Shown here piece by piece: positions 34,015 to 43,303 of a DNA stretch of 64,000 nt. The notes beneath the pieces were generated by a model. It searched no databases. It was given only the letters and a program-made list of their open reading frames with translations, and was not told the origin of the DNA. Source of the DNA: JBJHBP01 sp050485685. Its GTDB lineage: Bacteria; Pseudomonadota; Gammaproteobacteria; Steroidobacterales; Rariloculaceae. The DNA lies in contig JBJHBW010000008.1 of NCBI GenBank assembly GCA_050485685.1, positions 50,909-114,908 on the forward strand, read 5' to 3'. Position 1 is the stretch's first letter. Every line of letters starts with the position of its first letter. The translations under genes and the position numbers were made by a program.

Positions 34015-34974
34015 ATGGTAACCCGACGTGACTGTCTGACTTACGCCGCAGGGGCGTGCGCGACGTTGGCGCTGAAGCCCGCGCTGCTGGCCGCGCAGGA
34101 AGCGGCCTGGAGCGGCGACATCATCAAGCGTGCAATACCCGCCACCGGCGAGGAGATACCGATCATCGGACTCGGCAGCTCCGCAACCTTCCAGCGACTG
34201 GCCGACGCGGATGATCAGGCGGCCATAGAGGCCGTGCTGAAGGCCATGCTGGACAACGGTGGCACCGTGTTCGACACCGCTCCCAGCTATGGCGCATCCG
34301 AAAGAGTGGCCGGCGCAGCGATACGGGCGCTGGGTGCGGAAGACCGGATCTTCTGGGCAACCAAGCTGAATGTCGCAGGCTTCGGCGGCGGCACGGCCGA
34401 TCCGGACGCCGCCTGGGCGCAGATTGAGAACTCCTACCGGTACTTCTCGCGCAGCCCCATAGACCTGATTCAGGTGCACAACATCGCCGACATGCCCACT
34501 CAGTTCGGCATCCTGCGCGAACTGAAGGACCAGGGGCGCGCACGCTATATCGGCGTCACCTCAACCTTCGAACAGCAGTATCCGGCGCTGGAAGAGATCA
34601 TGCGCAACGAACCGCTGGATTTCGTCGGTATAGACTACGCGGTGGACAACCGCGGATTCATGGAGGACACGCTGTTCCCGATTGCCCGCGACCGCGGCAT
34701 CGCCGTCATGGTGTATCTGCCTTTCGGTCGGACACGTCTGTGGAATCGTGTCGAAGGCCACGACGTGCCCGCCTGGGCCGCGGAGTTCGGCGCGACGACC
34801 TGGGCGCAGTTCTTCCTCAAGTTTGCCGCGTCCCACCCGGCCGTCACGGTCGTAACACCGGCTACCAGCAACCCGTCGCATATGATCGACAACATGGGCT
34901 CCGCCTATGGCCGACTGCCTGACGAAGGTGAACGGCGGCGTATGGTGGAATACATAGACTCGCTGCCCGGTTGA
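34015..34974 (+). CDS. Exported aldo/keto reductase
   Basis: The 319-residue protein has an N-terminal twin-arginine-like signal (TRRDCLTYAAGACATLAL, cleavage probably after LLAAQ) and an aldo/keto reductase barrel. The AKR catalytic set is visible: Asp and Tyr in FDTAPSYG, Lys in WATKLNV, His in DLIQVHNI. NADPH would be needed, which is odd for an exported protein, so it may bind cofactor before Tat export. AGGAGA lies six bases before the ATG. Substrate unknown. Confidence 0.85.
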   Translation: MVTRRDCLTYAAGACATLALKPALLAAQEAAWSGDIIKRAIPATGEEIPIIGLGSSATFQRLADADDQAAIEAVLKAMLDNGGTVFDTAPSYGASERVAGAAIRALGAEDRIFWATKLNVAGFGGGTADPDAAWAQIENSYRYFSRSPIDLIQVHNIADMPTQFGILRELKDQGRARYIGVTSTFEQQYPALEEIMRNEPLDFVGIDYAVDNRGFMEDTLFPIARDRGIAVMVYLPFGRTRLWNRVEGHDVPAWAAEFGATTWAQFFLKFAASHPAVTVVTPATSNPSHMIDNMGSAYGRLPDEGERRRMVEYIDSLPG

Positions 34975-34983
34975 TGTCCTCCC

Positions 34984-35019
34984 GCGCTGCTGCGCTGCCT
35001 GCGGGCGGCGCAGCAGCGC
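34984..35019. terminator. Perfect 12-bp hairpin after the aldo/keto reductase
   Basis: GCGCTGCTGCGC and GCGCAGCAGCGC pair perfectly with a 12-base loop, nine bases after the stop codon. No U run follows. It probably marks the end of the transcript. Confidence 0.5.
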
Positions 35020-35105
35020 ATTCTGCACTGCCAGGCGGCGGCATCGACCGCAAAGACCGCTGAGGCCGGATACAATGCCTGCCCGGTCAGCGGGAAAGGC
35101 AGTCC

Positions 35106-36308
35106 ATGAGCAAGCAAATCGTCGTTGTGGGCGGCGGCCAGGCCGCCGCGCAGGCCGTGTTCACGCTGCGCCAGCGTGGTTTCGACGGGCGCCTGACGCT
35201 CGTTGCTGAAGAAGCTCACCTGCCCTACCAGCGTCCGCCCCTTTCCAAGAAATACCTGACCGGCGAGATCACCGCCGAGCGGCTGCATCTTCGCACCGTT
35301 GAATTCTACCGTGAGCGCAACGTCGATCTTCGCCTCGGCGCACGAGTCGGCGAACTGCACCCCGACCGGCACAGCCTGACGCTGGTGAATGGCGAATCAA
35401 TGCACTATGACCGGTTACTGCTGTGCACAGGCAGTCGCGTAAGACGGCTGAACGTGCCGGGCAGTGACCTGGAAGGCGTTTACTACCTGCGCACGCTGGA
35501 GGACGCGGACAGGATCAGAACGGAGCTTCTGCCCGGTCGGCGCCTGGTCATTATCGGCGGCGGTTACATAGGGCTGGAAGTGGCTGCTGTCGCGACTGCC
35601 GCCGGGCTGGCGGTCACCGTGCTGGAAGCCGGTGAGCGTCTGATGGAACGCTCGGTCGGCCCCCACGTGGCCGACTTCTATCGTGCCTGCCACACCGAGC
35701 GGGGCGTGGACATTCAGACCCGGCGCGAGGTGGTGGCGCTGCAGGGCAGCGGGCGTGTCACCGCGGTCAGCACGCGTGACGGCAGCATTTTTCCCTGCGA
35801 TGCCGTCGTGGTGGGAATAGGCATAGAACCGAACATGGAACTGGCTGCAGATGCCAGGCTGACCTGTGACAATGGCGTCGCAGTCGATGAGTCCGCGGTC
35901 ACTTCGGATCCTGACATCGCCGCGGCCGGTGACTGCACCAGCCATCCCAGCCGGCTGTATGGAAGACGCATTCGGCTGGAGTCCGTACACAATGCGATTG
36001 AGCAGGCGAAAGCGGCTGCCCACGCGCTCCTCGAGGACCCGCAGGTCTATAACGATGTGCCATGGTTCTGGTCCGACCAGTTCGACCTGAAGCTGCAATC
36101 CGCCGGGCTGGCCTTGGGCCATGACAGTGTCGTGATCCGGCGCGGCCCGGATGCGCGACACTTTGCCGTGTTCTACCTCAGCGACGGCAGGCTGATAGCA
36201 GTGGATGCCGTCAACTCGCCACGCGAGTTCATGCAGGGCAGGCGACTGATCGGAACCGGGGCACGCCCGGACCCCGAGGCGCTGGCAGATCCTGATATCA
36301 GTCTGTGA
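35106..36308 (+). CDS. FAD-dependent ferredoxin/rubredoxin-type reductase
   Basis: The 400-residue pyridine nucleotide-disulfide oxidoreductase family protein has an FAD motif GGGQAAAQA (about 9-17), the conserved PYQRPPLSKKYL, an NAD(P) motif IGGGYIGLEVAAVA (about 150-163), an AAGDCTSHP flavin-binding segment and the C-terminal reductase domain (VPWFWSDQFDLKLQ). It transfers electrons from NADH to a ferredoxin or rubredoxin, often for a cytochrome P450 or oxygenase, though none lies nearby. It overlaps the convergent unknown gene by 11 bases. Confidence 0.92.
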   Translation: MSKQIVVVGGGQAAAQAVFTLRQRGFDGRLTLVAEEAHLPYQRPPLSKKYLTGEITAERLHLRTVEFYRERNVDLRLGARVGELHPDRHSLTLVNGESMHYDRLLLCTGSRVRRLNVPGSDLEGVYYLRTLEDADRIRTELLPGRRLVIIGGGYIGLEVAAVATAAGLAVTVLEAGERLMERSVGPHVADFYRACHTERGVDIQTRREVVALQGSGRVTAVSTRDGSIFPCDAVVVGIGIEPNMELAADARLTCDNGVAVDESAVTSDPDIAAAGDCTSHPSRLYGRRIRLESVHNAIEQAKAAAHALLEDPQVYNDVPWFWSDQFDLKLQSAGLALGHDSVVIRRGPDARHFAVFYLSDGRLIAVDAVNSPREFMQGRRLIGTGARPDPEALADPDISL

Positions 36309-36990
36309 CGGCGTCTGTATCTGCGTCCGTAACGGGTTCCGTCAGGCGAACGTGCAGTGCGCCGACCAGTTGCATGGCGTGCGCGTTCGCAGTCACCTGT
36401 TCAAGATCGAGCTGCTCCACGGCGCTGCCGGTCAATCCCGCAAAGCGTCCCGTCAGGCCCTGAACGATCGCCGTGTTGCGCAGGCCGGGACCGGTGACCG
36501 TATGTACGGTGGCCGGTCCCTGCCAGTCACGGCCCAGGTACCACACCGGCAGCAGGTGATCACGCATCAGCGGCCACAGATTGCCGTCAGCCTCCACGGT
36601 AAACGAGCCCTGACCGGGAACGGTGACCAGCCAGATGTCGCGCACCGGCAGACCATGCAGCATCATGTTGCCGTTGCCGCGACTGATACTGATGCGTGAG
36701 GCCAGCGCCGCGTTTCCGGCCTGATCCCTGAGCACCGCAGCCTGCACCAGCGTGCCGCGCAGCGTTCGCTCCCAGAGATCCGGCGCTCCGGCCGGCGCCT
36801 TCGGAAGTCGCAGGCTTCCGCTGTGAGTCAGCAGCAGCAGGTCATCGGAGGGTTGCGCGTATCTGAGGCTCCAGTCATCGACGCCGGGACCCGTACCCTG
36901 ATCCTTCACAAGCGGATTGAAATAAAGACCTGCCAGTGCGATCACGCACCCCAGCAGAAGACCGGCCAGGAATGTCAGTGCGAATTTCAT
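36298..36990 (-). CDS. Membrane-anchored hypothetical protein, 230 aa
   Basis: An N-terminal helix (MKFALTFLAGLLLGCVIALA) anchors an extracytoplasmic domain of about 205 residues; an Asp/Thr-rich tail (TDADTDAVTD) ends it. It shares layout and N-terminal pattern with the next gene, and segments such as SRISISRGNGNM / IWLVTVPGQGSF parallel FKLRDGDGHV / IWSIVIPSRGAF there. The two are probably tandem paralogs. They overlap by ATGA. Function unknown. Confidence 0.75.
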   Translation of the reverse strand: MKFALTFLAGLLLGCVIALAGLYFNPLVKDQGTGPGVDDWSLRYAQPSDDLLLLTHSGSLRLPKAPAGAPDLWERTLRGTLVQAAVLRDQAGNAALASRISISRGNGNMMLHGLPVRDIWLVTVPGQGSFTVEADGNLWPLMRDHLLPVWYLGRDWQGPATVHTVTGPGLRNTAIVQGLTGRFAGLTGSAVEQLDLEQVTANAHAMQLVGALHVRLTEPVTDADTDAVTD

Positions 36991-37598
36991 GCGCCGAGAA
37001 AGGTCAGCATGTTCAGTTCCACGGTGCCGCGCAGTTCACCGGCTTCATCGACACCGGTGACATGCCAGGATTCGCTGTAGGTCCCCCGCATCTGTTCAAA
37101 CTCCTCACGTCCCTGTGTCAGGCGGCCGCCGTCATCGCGTGACCGCACGCGTACATCGCCACTCCAGGCACTGCCCGCTCTGTAGCCATTGCGTTCCAGC
37201 GTACTGCGCAGCGCAGAATCCGTCGCTTCTCCGGTCAGCACGAAAGCGCCGCGGCTGGGGATCACGATCGACCAGATGGCTGCCGCACTGTCTCCCCCGG
37301 CCGTGGCATGCCTGGCGGCGACGCCTATGACATGACCGTCGCCATCGCGCAGCTTGAAATGGTCGGCTGACAGCTCAGCATTGCCGGCCTCGGGCAGCAA
37401 CGTGCGGCCAGGTCCCGCCCCGTGCCCGGCCAGACGGTCGGCCGGCAGGCGCACCACGAACTGCTCCAGCCGCCCGCCGTTAGGCTGCACCGTGGTGTGT
37501 GAAGGCAGACGCAGATGCTCACCCCAGGGCGCGAAATACGCACCTGCGAAGATCAGCAGCAGACCTGCGAATACTCCCGTCAGAAAGCTGAATTTCAT
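36987..37598 (-). CDS. Membrane-anchored hypothetical protein, 203 aa (paralog of neighbour)
   Basis: The signal-anchor (MKFSFLTGVFAGLLLIFAGAY) is followed by a beta-rich periplasmic domain (about 25-200). The pattern of hydrophobic strands and the IWSIVIPSRGAFVLTGE segment match the downstream neighbour, so the pair look like a tandem duplication with coupled translation (ATGA overlap). I do not recognise the family. Confidence 0.75.
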   Translation of the reverse strand: MKFSFLTGVFAGLLLIFAGAYFAPWGEHLRLPSHTTVQPNGGRLEQFVVRLPADRLAGHGAGPGRTLLPEAGNAELSADHFKLRDGDGHVIGVAARHATAGGDSAAAIWSIVIPSRGAFVLTGEATDSALRSTLERNGYRAGSAWSGDVRVRSRDDGGRLTQGREEFEQMRGTYSESWHVTGVDEAGELRGTVELNMLTFLGA

Positions 37599-37724
37599 CT
37601 TGCCGCACAGTTCCCCAAAGAGCGCAGTATCAGTGCCCCGTCAACCGGATGCGGTTAACGGAATCACAGATTCGGCCGCCAGTCCTGCAAGTGTCGGTTC
37701 GGACAGCCCGGGAGAGTCAGCGCA

Positions 37725-39293
37725 TCAGACTTCGGCGAAGTACTGCCGCAGAAACTCCGCGAAGGGCGGTTGACTCTGCTCCTCCATCGCCGCAGCAGAT
37801 CTCAAAGATTTATCCGCCATATCAATGAGTTGATTCTCTACTTCGAAATCGACAGGCAGCCCCAGGAAGTAATCGTGCTGGCGTTGCGCCAGCTCAAGTG
37901 TGTAAGCAAAAAAGCCCAGGCGCTGCTCGCGCATGGCGGCCAGCATCCGTGCCGACGGTGTCAGTTCCCGGTCACGCAACACGGAGCGCTGTGCCGCTAC
38001 GGCCATGCCGTACTCGCCGCCTTCCGGACCATCCATCAGTTCCGCCACCGACGCCACCTGCTCGAGCACCGCCTGGCCGTGGTCGGCCAGCGGCACCATG
38101 CGGCCATCGACGGGCACTTGCAGCCCGGGCCGGCGCCCTTCCCTGGCCACCAGCAGATCGCGGGCATCAATCTCCGCAAGCTCGTCAGTGGTCAGCGGCG
38201 GGCTGTCCGTGAGCAGGCAGAAAACCAGCAGGGCCTCGAGAAAGCGGATCTGGTTCATGTCGATACCGATGGGGTCAGTCGCGGCAAGGTCCAGGCTGCG
38301 CACCTCGATGTATTCGACCCCGGAATTGCGCAGCGCGACAGTGGGACGGTCGCTCGTACCCTTGCCCGGCTTGGGACGAATCGGACTGTAGTACTCGTTC
38401 TCGATCTGCAGCATGCTGGCATTGAGCTGACGATACTCGCCATCCGCGACCACGCCGATGGCGCGATACGCCGGATCCTCGGTAGTCACGGCACGCGACA
38501 GCCCGTCGACGTACTCGCGCAGCGAGTTGGTCGAAATATTGAGTCTTGCCTGAGTCTTGTTGCGGTAACCGATGTCACTCATGCGCAGCGACGTGGCGAA
38601 CGGGCCGTACCAGGTCGTGCGGTCGAATGCTTCGAGCTGTTCGCCGCCGTCGGGACTGAACGACCTGCAGAATGCCGGGGACGCGCCGCACAGATACAGC
38701 ACCAGCCAGCCATGGCGGCGAAAGTTGCGCACCAGCGCCATGTAGCCTTCGGATCGGCGCTGGACCGGATCGTCACCGCCCGCTTCGCCACCGTCGTAAA
38801 TGCTCCAGAATGCTTCCGGCAGAGAAAAGTTGAAATGTGCGCCGGAGATGGCCTGCATCGCACGGCCGTAACGATGCCCCAGGCCGCGCCGGTACACCGT
38901 CTTCATCATGCCGATGTTTGAACTGCCGTAACGCGCGATGGGGATACGGCGTTCGGCATCGAAGACGCACGGCATACTGGCGGGCCAGAGCAGCTCTCCG
39001 TCCAGATGCCTGTGTACGTACTGGTGCAGGCTGTGCAGGAAAGTGAGCGCATCCTGCGACGTCGCGCAGGCCGGCGTGACAAACTCGATCAGCGCTTCGG
39101 AGTAGTCGGTGGTCAGCCAGGGATGGGTCAGCGCAGCACCCAGTGCCTTCGGATGGGCGCGCTGGGACAGCCGGCCATCGCGGTCAACGCGCAGACTCTC
39201 TTTCTCCACGCCACGCAGACCGCCACGCAGCAGCGCTGCGTTTCCGCATGATCGCAGCCCGCTGAGCCGCCTCTCCAATACCGAACCCGTCAT
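37725..39293 (-). CDS. gshA: Glutamate-cysteine ligase
   Basis: The 522-residue enzyme joins glutamate to cysteine in the first, rate-limiting step of glutathione synthesis. The proteobacterial GshA family is recognised by GGLRGVEKESLRVDRDG near the N terminus, the FNFSLPEAFW loop, the ARLNISTNSLREYV segment and the YSPIRPKP motif. Length fits E. coli GshA (518). Start MTGSVLERR; the 14 preceding codons are not conserved. It is divergent from bactofilin. No gshB is in the window. Confidence 0.95.
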   Translation of the reverse strand: MTGSVLERRLSGLRSCGNAALLRGGLRGVEKESLRVDRDGRLSQRAHPKALGAALTHPWLTTDYSEALIEFVTPACATSQDALTFLHSLHQYVHRHLDGELLWPASMPCVFDAERRIPIARYGSSNIGMMKTVYRRGLGHRYGRAMQAISGAHFNFSLPEAFWSIYDGGEAGGDDPVQRRSEGYMALVRNFRRHGWLVLYLCGASPAFCRSFSPDGGEQLEAFDRTTWYGPFATSLRMSDIGYRNKTQARLNISTNSLREYVDGLSRAVTTEDPAYRAIGVVADGEYRQLNASMLQIENEYYSPIRPKPGKGTSDRPTVALRNSGVEYIEVRSLDLAATDPIGIDMNQIRFLEALLVFCLLTDSPPLTTDELAEIDARDLLVAREGRRPGLQVPVDGRMVPLADHGQAVLEQVASVAELMDGPEGGEYGMAVAAQRSVLRDRELTPSARMLAAMREQRLGFFAYTLELAQRQHDYFLGLPVDFEVENQLIDMADKSLRSAAAMEEQSQPPFAEFLRQYFAEV

Positions 39294-39503
39294 ATACAGC
39301 GCCCGCAGTGCTCCACCGGCCGCTGATACATGCACCGGTGCGGGGCGCCATTATAGGCGGGCTTAACAATCTGTTGTGTGCGGACGGTTGCCTGTGTTCC
39401 CGGTGAACGATGCCTGCGCCTGCGCTCTTCGGCAACGTGAACCAGCTTCTCGCGCTTGCCGGTGGGTTGCGCTAACGTCGGCAGCCCCGAAAGGAGAGAC
39501 CCG

Positions 39504-39890
39504 ATGTTCAGACGCCGCATTCGCGACCGCTCAGGCGGACCGACCACCTACCTTGCTCCCCAGACGCACTTTGCCGGCACGCTCAGTGGCACCGGCGAGT
39601 TCGTGATCTGTGGAATCGTCGAGGGCGACAGTGACATCGACGGACCCGTCACGCTGGCCGAAGGCGGCAGCTGGCGCGGCACGTTGAGAGCCACGGACGT
39701 GATCGTCGCCGGCACCGTGGAGGGTGATGTGGTTGCGAGCGGGCGCGTGGAAATCGCGGCCAGCGCACATGTGCGGGGCAGCTTGTCCGGACATTCCATC
39801 GCCGTGGCACAGGGCGCCGTGATCGAGGGAGACATCCATATCGCCAGTGGCGGGGAGCCGGTGCGGTTCACGGAGAAACGCCAGACCTGA
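39504..39890 (+). CDS. Bactofilin
   Basis: The small 128-residue polymer-forming cytoskeletal protein (DUF583) has a short basic N terminus and a right-handed beta-helix with repeats of the type GTLSGTGEFVICGIVEGD, GTLRATDVIVAGTVEGDV and GSLSGHSIAVAQGAVIEGDI. AAGGAGAG lies ahead of the ATG. Bactofilins scaffold peptidoglycan-modifying enzymes at the membrane. It stands alone here, without the M23 peptidase often found next to it. Confidence 0.93.
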   Translation: MFRRRIRDRSGGPTTYLAPQTHFAGTLSGTGEFVICGIVEGDSDIDGPVTLAEGGSWRGTLRATDVIVAGTVEGDVVASGRVEIAASAHVRGSLSGHSIAVAQGAVIEGDIHIASGGEPVRFTEKRQT

Positions 39891-39927
39891 ACGCCGCGGC
39901 CGTCGTCCACACACGCCGGCGGTCGAA

Positions 39928-40917
39928 TCACCCGGCGCCGACTGCCTTGAGAACCACCTCATCCAGCCAGCTGCGCAGCCTGAAGTCGTGCAGAAACGCG
40001 CAGTGTCCGCCGTGCGGCGTGATCACGATGCGCAGTGACTCGCTGTGCGCCAGATGCGCAAGATCGCGCACCGGTATCACGGGATCGTCTTCGGCCGCAA
40101 TCAGCATGGCCGGCACACGCAATCCCGCAAGAACATTGCCCGTGATCGCATAGCCGCTGAGGTAACTGTCCAGATCCGCGTAGGGCGTATAGTTGCGCAC
40201 GAAGTAATCCGTCGTCGCCGTCAGGGTGCCCAGCCTGCGCAGGTCGCCGAAAGCGTAGCGGTGCGGAAACGCGTCCGCCTTTGCCTGCAGCGAGCGCCGC
40301 CAGCGATTCAGGAAGTGACGCCGGTAGAACCACGGACCGCTTTCCAGCGCGTGCATGGTGCTGTGCGGACTGAGCACCGGACACAGGGCCACGACTCCGG
40401 CCAGCACGATTCCCGCCTGCGGTGCACGCGCAGCCACACGCAACGCAAAGTTTCCGCCCAGTGAGTAACCCACCAGCCACGCGGGCCGCGCCGATTGCCG
40501 GCCCACAACGAAACCGACCGCCTGCAGCACCTCTTCCAGCCGGCAGGAATGAAACAGCTCCTCGTTCAGGGATACGGTGCCGCCGTGATCGCGAAAATTA
40601 AGCCTGAACGTGTCGTATCCCGCCGCGCGAACACGCGCCGCCGCCGACAACAGGTAATGCGAATCGGCGCAGCCTTCCCATCCATGCAGGAACACGACCA
40701 GACCGCGCGATTCGCCCGCCGCCGGGGCATGAAAACCCAGCAGCCGCGCGCCGTCGCAGGCGATGATCTCGGACTCTGACGCCGCCAGCAGGGAGCGAAC
40801 AGACCGCCCCAGGAGTCGACGGCGCAACGGCGAGCTGGCGAGAATCGACTGCAGATGCGGGTTGCGCAAACCGGCGGGGGATCGGTAATGAATGGCTGTG
40901 TGCGCCTCGGGGATCAT
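39928..40917 (-). CDS. YheT-family alpha/beta hydrolase
   Basis: The 329-residue hydrolase begins MIPEAHTAIHYRSPAGLRNPHLQSI. The nucleophile elbow GYSLGGN carries the serine; FLHGWEG provides the oxyanion region, EDDPVIP the acid and GGHCAFL the histidine. This is the YheT/ABHD1-3 group, of unknown physiological substrate (esterase or lipase). The start is the ATG at the usual family N terminus; the 51 extra codons upstream cross the promoter region of the divergent gene. Confidence 0.9.
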   Translation of the reverse strand: MIPEAHTAIHYRSPAGLRNPHLQSILASSPLRRRLLGRSVRSLLAASESEIIACDGARLLGFHAPAAGESRGLVVFLHGWEGCADSHYLLSAAARVRAAGYDTFRLNFRDHGGTVSLNEELFHSCRLEEVLQAVGFVVGRQSARPAWLVGYSLGGNFALRVAARAPQAGIVLAGVVALCPVLSPHSTMHALESGPWFYRRHFLNRWRRSLQAKADAFPHRYAFGDLRRLGTLTATTDYFVRNYTPYADLDSYLSGYAITGNVLAGLRVPAMLIAAEDDPVIPVRDLAHLAHSESLRIVITPHGGHCAFLHDFRLRSWLDEVVLKAVGAG

Positions 40918-41092
40918 AGTAGACTCTGCGCTCAGCGCCGGACCATGAGGCCGGACGCGTAGTGGTTGCCGGCGTGCAGGGATATGCGGCAGCGAGCCGG
41001 CCTGCACCCGACGGCGATAACGAACAGAACAACAATAATAATAGTGAAGCGCAGGGAACCGTGACCCCAATCTTCAGGAAACGCTCGAGCGC

Positions 41093-43156
41093 GTGACGAC
41101 AATGCGTTCGCTCGCCCGCCGATCTCTCATCATCGCGATCACAGCTGCAGTGACTGCGCTGGTCGTCGTCGCAATCTCACTCGTCCTGGGCCATCAGGGC
41201 AGGCTGTCCAGCGGCGTGGTTGCAGGCGTGCTGATCGGCACGCTGCTCACGCTGGCAGCTCTGGGAATCGCGATGATCCTGCGTCTCGCTCGCGACATCA
41301 ATCGTACCGTGACCGGCATCGCCGACGCGCTGCAGGGAATCGCTGACGGTGACCCTGATGCGCCGGCGGATCTTCCGCTGCGGGAGGGCACACGGGACCG
41401 GCTCGCAAAGGCCTTCGATGCGGTACGTTCGCGCCTGCTTGCCAGCACATCGTCACGTGACTATCTCGATCGTCTGCTCTCGGGTATGAATGAGGCCATA
41501 CTCGTGACTGACGCGGAGGGCCGGATCTACAAGGTGAACAGGGCAGCCTGCACACTCCTGGGTTACGCAAGCTCCGGGCTGCTGGGCCTTGGCATCAACG
41601 ACATCCTGATCGAGACACGCGATCTGCAACAGCCGCTGAACGGCGACACGGACGATGCCCGCGCAAGGCCGCGCGACGCGATGTTCAGACATCGCGATGG
41701 CAGCGAGGTGCCGGTTTCCTACACGGTTTCAGTGATCCGGGACACTTCCGGCGGCATTGAGAGCCATGTATACGCGGCGCAGAACATTACCGACCGCAAG
41801 CGAATCGAGCAGCGCATGCGTTACCTCGCGCGCATCGATCCGCTGACCCGGCTCGCGAACAGGATGCAGTTCCAGCACCTGCTGCAGCAGGGCACGGCCA
41901 ATGCACGCCGGCGCCGCGAATACCTCGCACTGATCTATTTTGATGTCGATCGCTTCAAGGACATCAACGACACCTTCGGTCACGCCGCCGGCGACAGCAG
42001 CCTGGAGGTCTTCGCGTCGCGAGTCTCGGAGGCAATCCCTGAGGGCGCCGTGGCCGGTCGCCTGGCCGGCGACGAGTTTGCCGTGCTCGTAACCGGCTAC
42101 ACGGACATCGAAACCATGGTGACCGACGTAACAGAAATTGCGAACCGGTTACTCGCCGCCGTGGGAACACCTTTCAAGGTGCATGGCGAAGAAATCTTCA
42201 TGAGCACCAGCATGGGGGTCGCACTCTACCCGCGCGATGGCGACAACGGCATCGATCTGCTGCGCAATGCCGATGCCGCCCTGTATCACGCCAAGCGCGC
42301 AGGCGGGAACTGCGTCGAGTTCTATTCCGCCGAAATGAACAATGCGGCAGTAGAGCGGCTGATGATCAAGAGCAAGCTGCGCCGCGCATTCGAGCGCGAT
42401 GAGCTGCTCATGCATTACCAGCCCAAATACAGTATCGCCACGGGCCGGATTGCCGGCGCCGAGGCACTGATACGATGGGATCTGCCCGAACGCGGCCTGG
42501 TTTTTCCGGCCGACTTCATTCCACTGGCCGAGGAGACCAATCTGATCCTGCAGGTAGGAGAATGGGTGCTCAACCGCGTCTGCGGCGACTACCGGTTCTG
42601 GCAGCGGTCGCTGCCCTCACCTGGTCGTGTTTCGGTGAATCTCTCACTGCGTCAGCTGCACCAGCAGCGCTTTCTGGAGCGTGTGGATGCAACGTTCCGA
42701 TCGCACAGGGTGTCGCCGACCTGCCTTGAGTTCGAGATCACCGAAACCACACTGATGGACGACGCCAGACGCACGATACGCATTCTTGATTCCCTGTATG
42801 CGATGGGAGTACACCTGGCCATCGACGACTTCGGTACCGGCTACTCTTCACTGAGTGCATTGCAGCAGTTTCCGATCAGCACCCTGAAGATCGACCAGTC
42901 GTTCGTTCGCGATGTCGCCATAGACCATGACGACGCCGCCATCGTGGCAACGATCATCCGCATGGCTCACAGCCTGAAACTGGAAGTCGTGGCCGAGGGC
43001 GTGGAGTCAAGGCAGCAGCTTGAATTCCTGCGGGAGCACGGCTGCGACTATGTGCAGGGGCACCTGTTCGCGGATCCCATGACACGCGAGGAATACCGCG
43101 ATCTGCTGCTGGCGGAACAGTTCGGCGATAACCGTCACCCGGCACTGTCGGCCTGA
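41093..43156 (+). CDS. Membrane PAS-GGDEF-EAL cyclic-di-GMP protein
   Basis: The 687-residue signalling protein has two N-terminal helices (about 10-60), a HAMP-like stretch, PAS (about 125-245), GGDEF (about 250-415) and EAL (about 425-680). The diguanylate cyclase motif reads AGDEF (GRLAGDEFAVL), an active variant. EAL motifs AEALIRW, ITETTLMDD, DDFGTGYSSL and EGVES are intact, so phosphodiesterase activity is likely, possibly with bifunctional activity. Start is GTG (MTTMRSL) or the ATG nine bases later. Confidence 0.93.
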   Translation: MTTMRSLARRSLIIAITAAVTALVVVAISLVLGHQGRLSSGVVAGVLIGTLLTLAALGIAMILRLARDINRTVTGIADALQGIADGDPDAPADLPLREGTRDRLAKAFDAVRSRLLASTSSRDYLDRLLSGMNEAILVTDAEGRIYKVNRAACTLLGYASSGLLGLGINDILIETRDLQQPLNGDTDDARARPRDAMFRHRDGSEVPVSYTVSVIRDTSGGIESHVYAAQNITDRKRIEQRMRYLARIDPLTRLANRMQFQHLLQQGTANARRRREYLALIYFDVDRFKDINDTFGHAAGDSSLEVFASRVSEAIPEGAVAGRLAGDEFAVLVTGYTDIETMVTDVTEIANRLLAAVGTPFKVHGEEIFMSTSMGVALYPRDGDNGIDLLRNADAALYHAKRAGGNCVEFYSAEMNNAAVERLMIKSKLRRAFERDELLMHYQPKYSIATGRIAGAEALIRWDLPERGLVFPADFIPLAEETNLILQVGEWVLNRVCGDYRFWQRSLPSPGRVSVNLSLRQLHQQRFLERVDATFRSHRVSPTCLEFEITETTLMDDARRTIRILDSLYAMGVHLAIDDFGTGYSSLSALQQFPISTLKIDQSFVRDVAIDHDDAAIVATIIRMAHSLKLEVVAEGVESRQQLEFLREHGCDYVQGHLFADPMTREEYRDLLLAEQFGDNRHPALSA

Positions 43157-43237
43157 TCCCCTGCCTTCCGGTATCTCCCGCGCGGGCTGGCGCAGGCTTG
43201 TGGTGAAGGCCTCGCCGGTCGTCAGGCCGGACTGCAG

Positions 43238-43268
43238 TTGACGCGCCGTGGCGGCACTGGGGTATAGT
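43238..43268 (+). promoter_or_regulatory. Candidate sigma70 promoter
   Basis: TTGACG and TATAGT are separated by 19 bases (17 if the -10 is read as GGTATA), about 36 bases before the ATG of the exported unknown. The longer spacing weakens the call. Confidence 0.4.
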
Positions 43269-43303
43269 CCGCGAGGCTGCTCTTTGGGGGAACCAAGAAC
43301 AAC

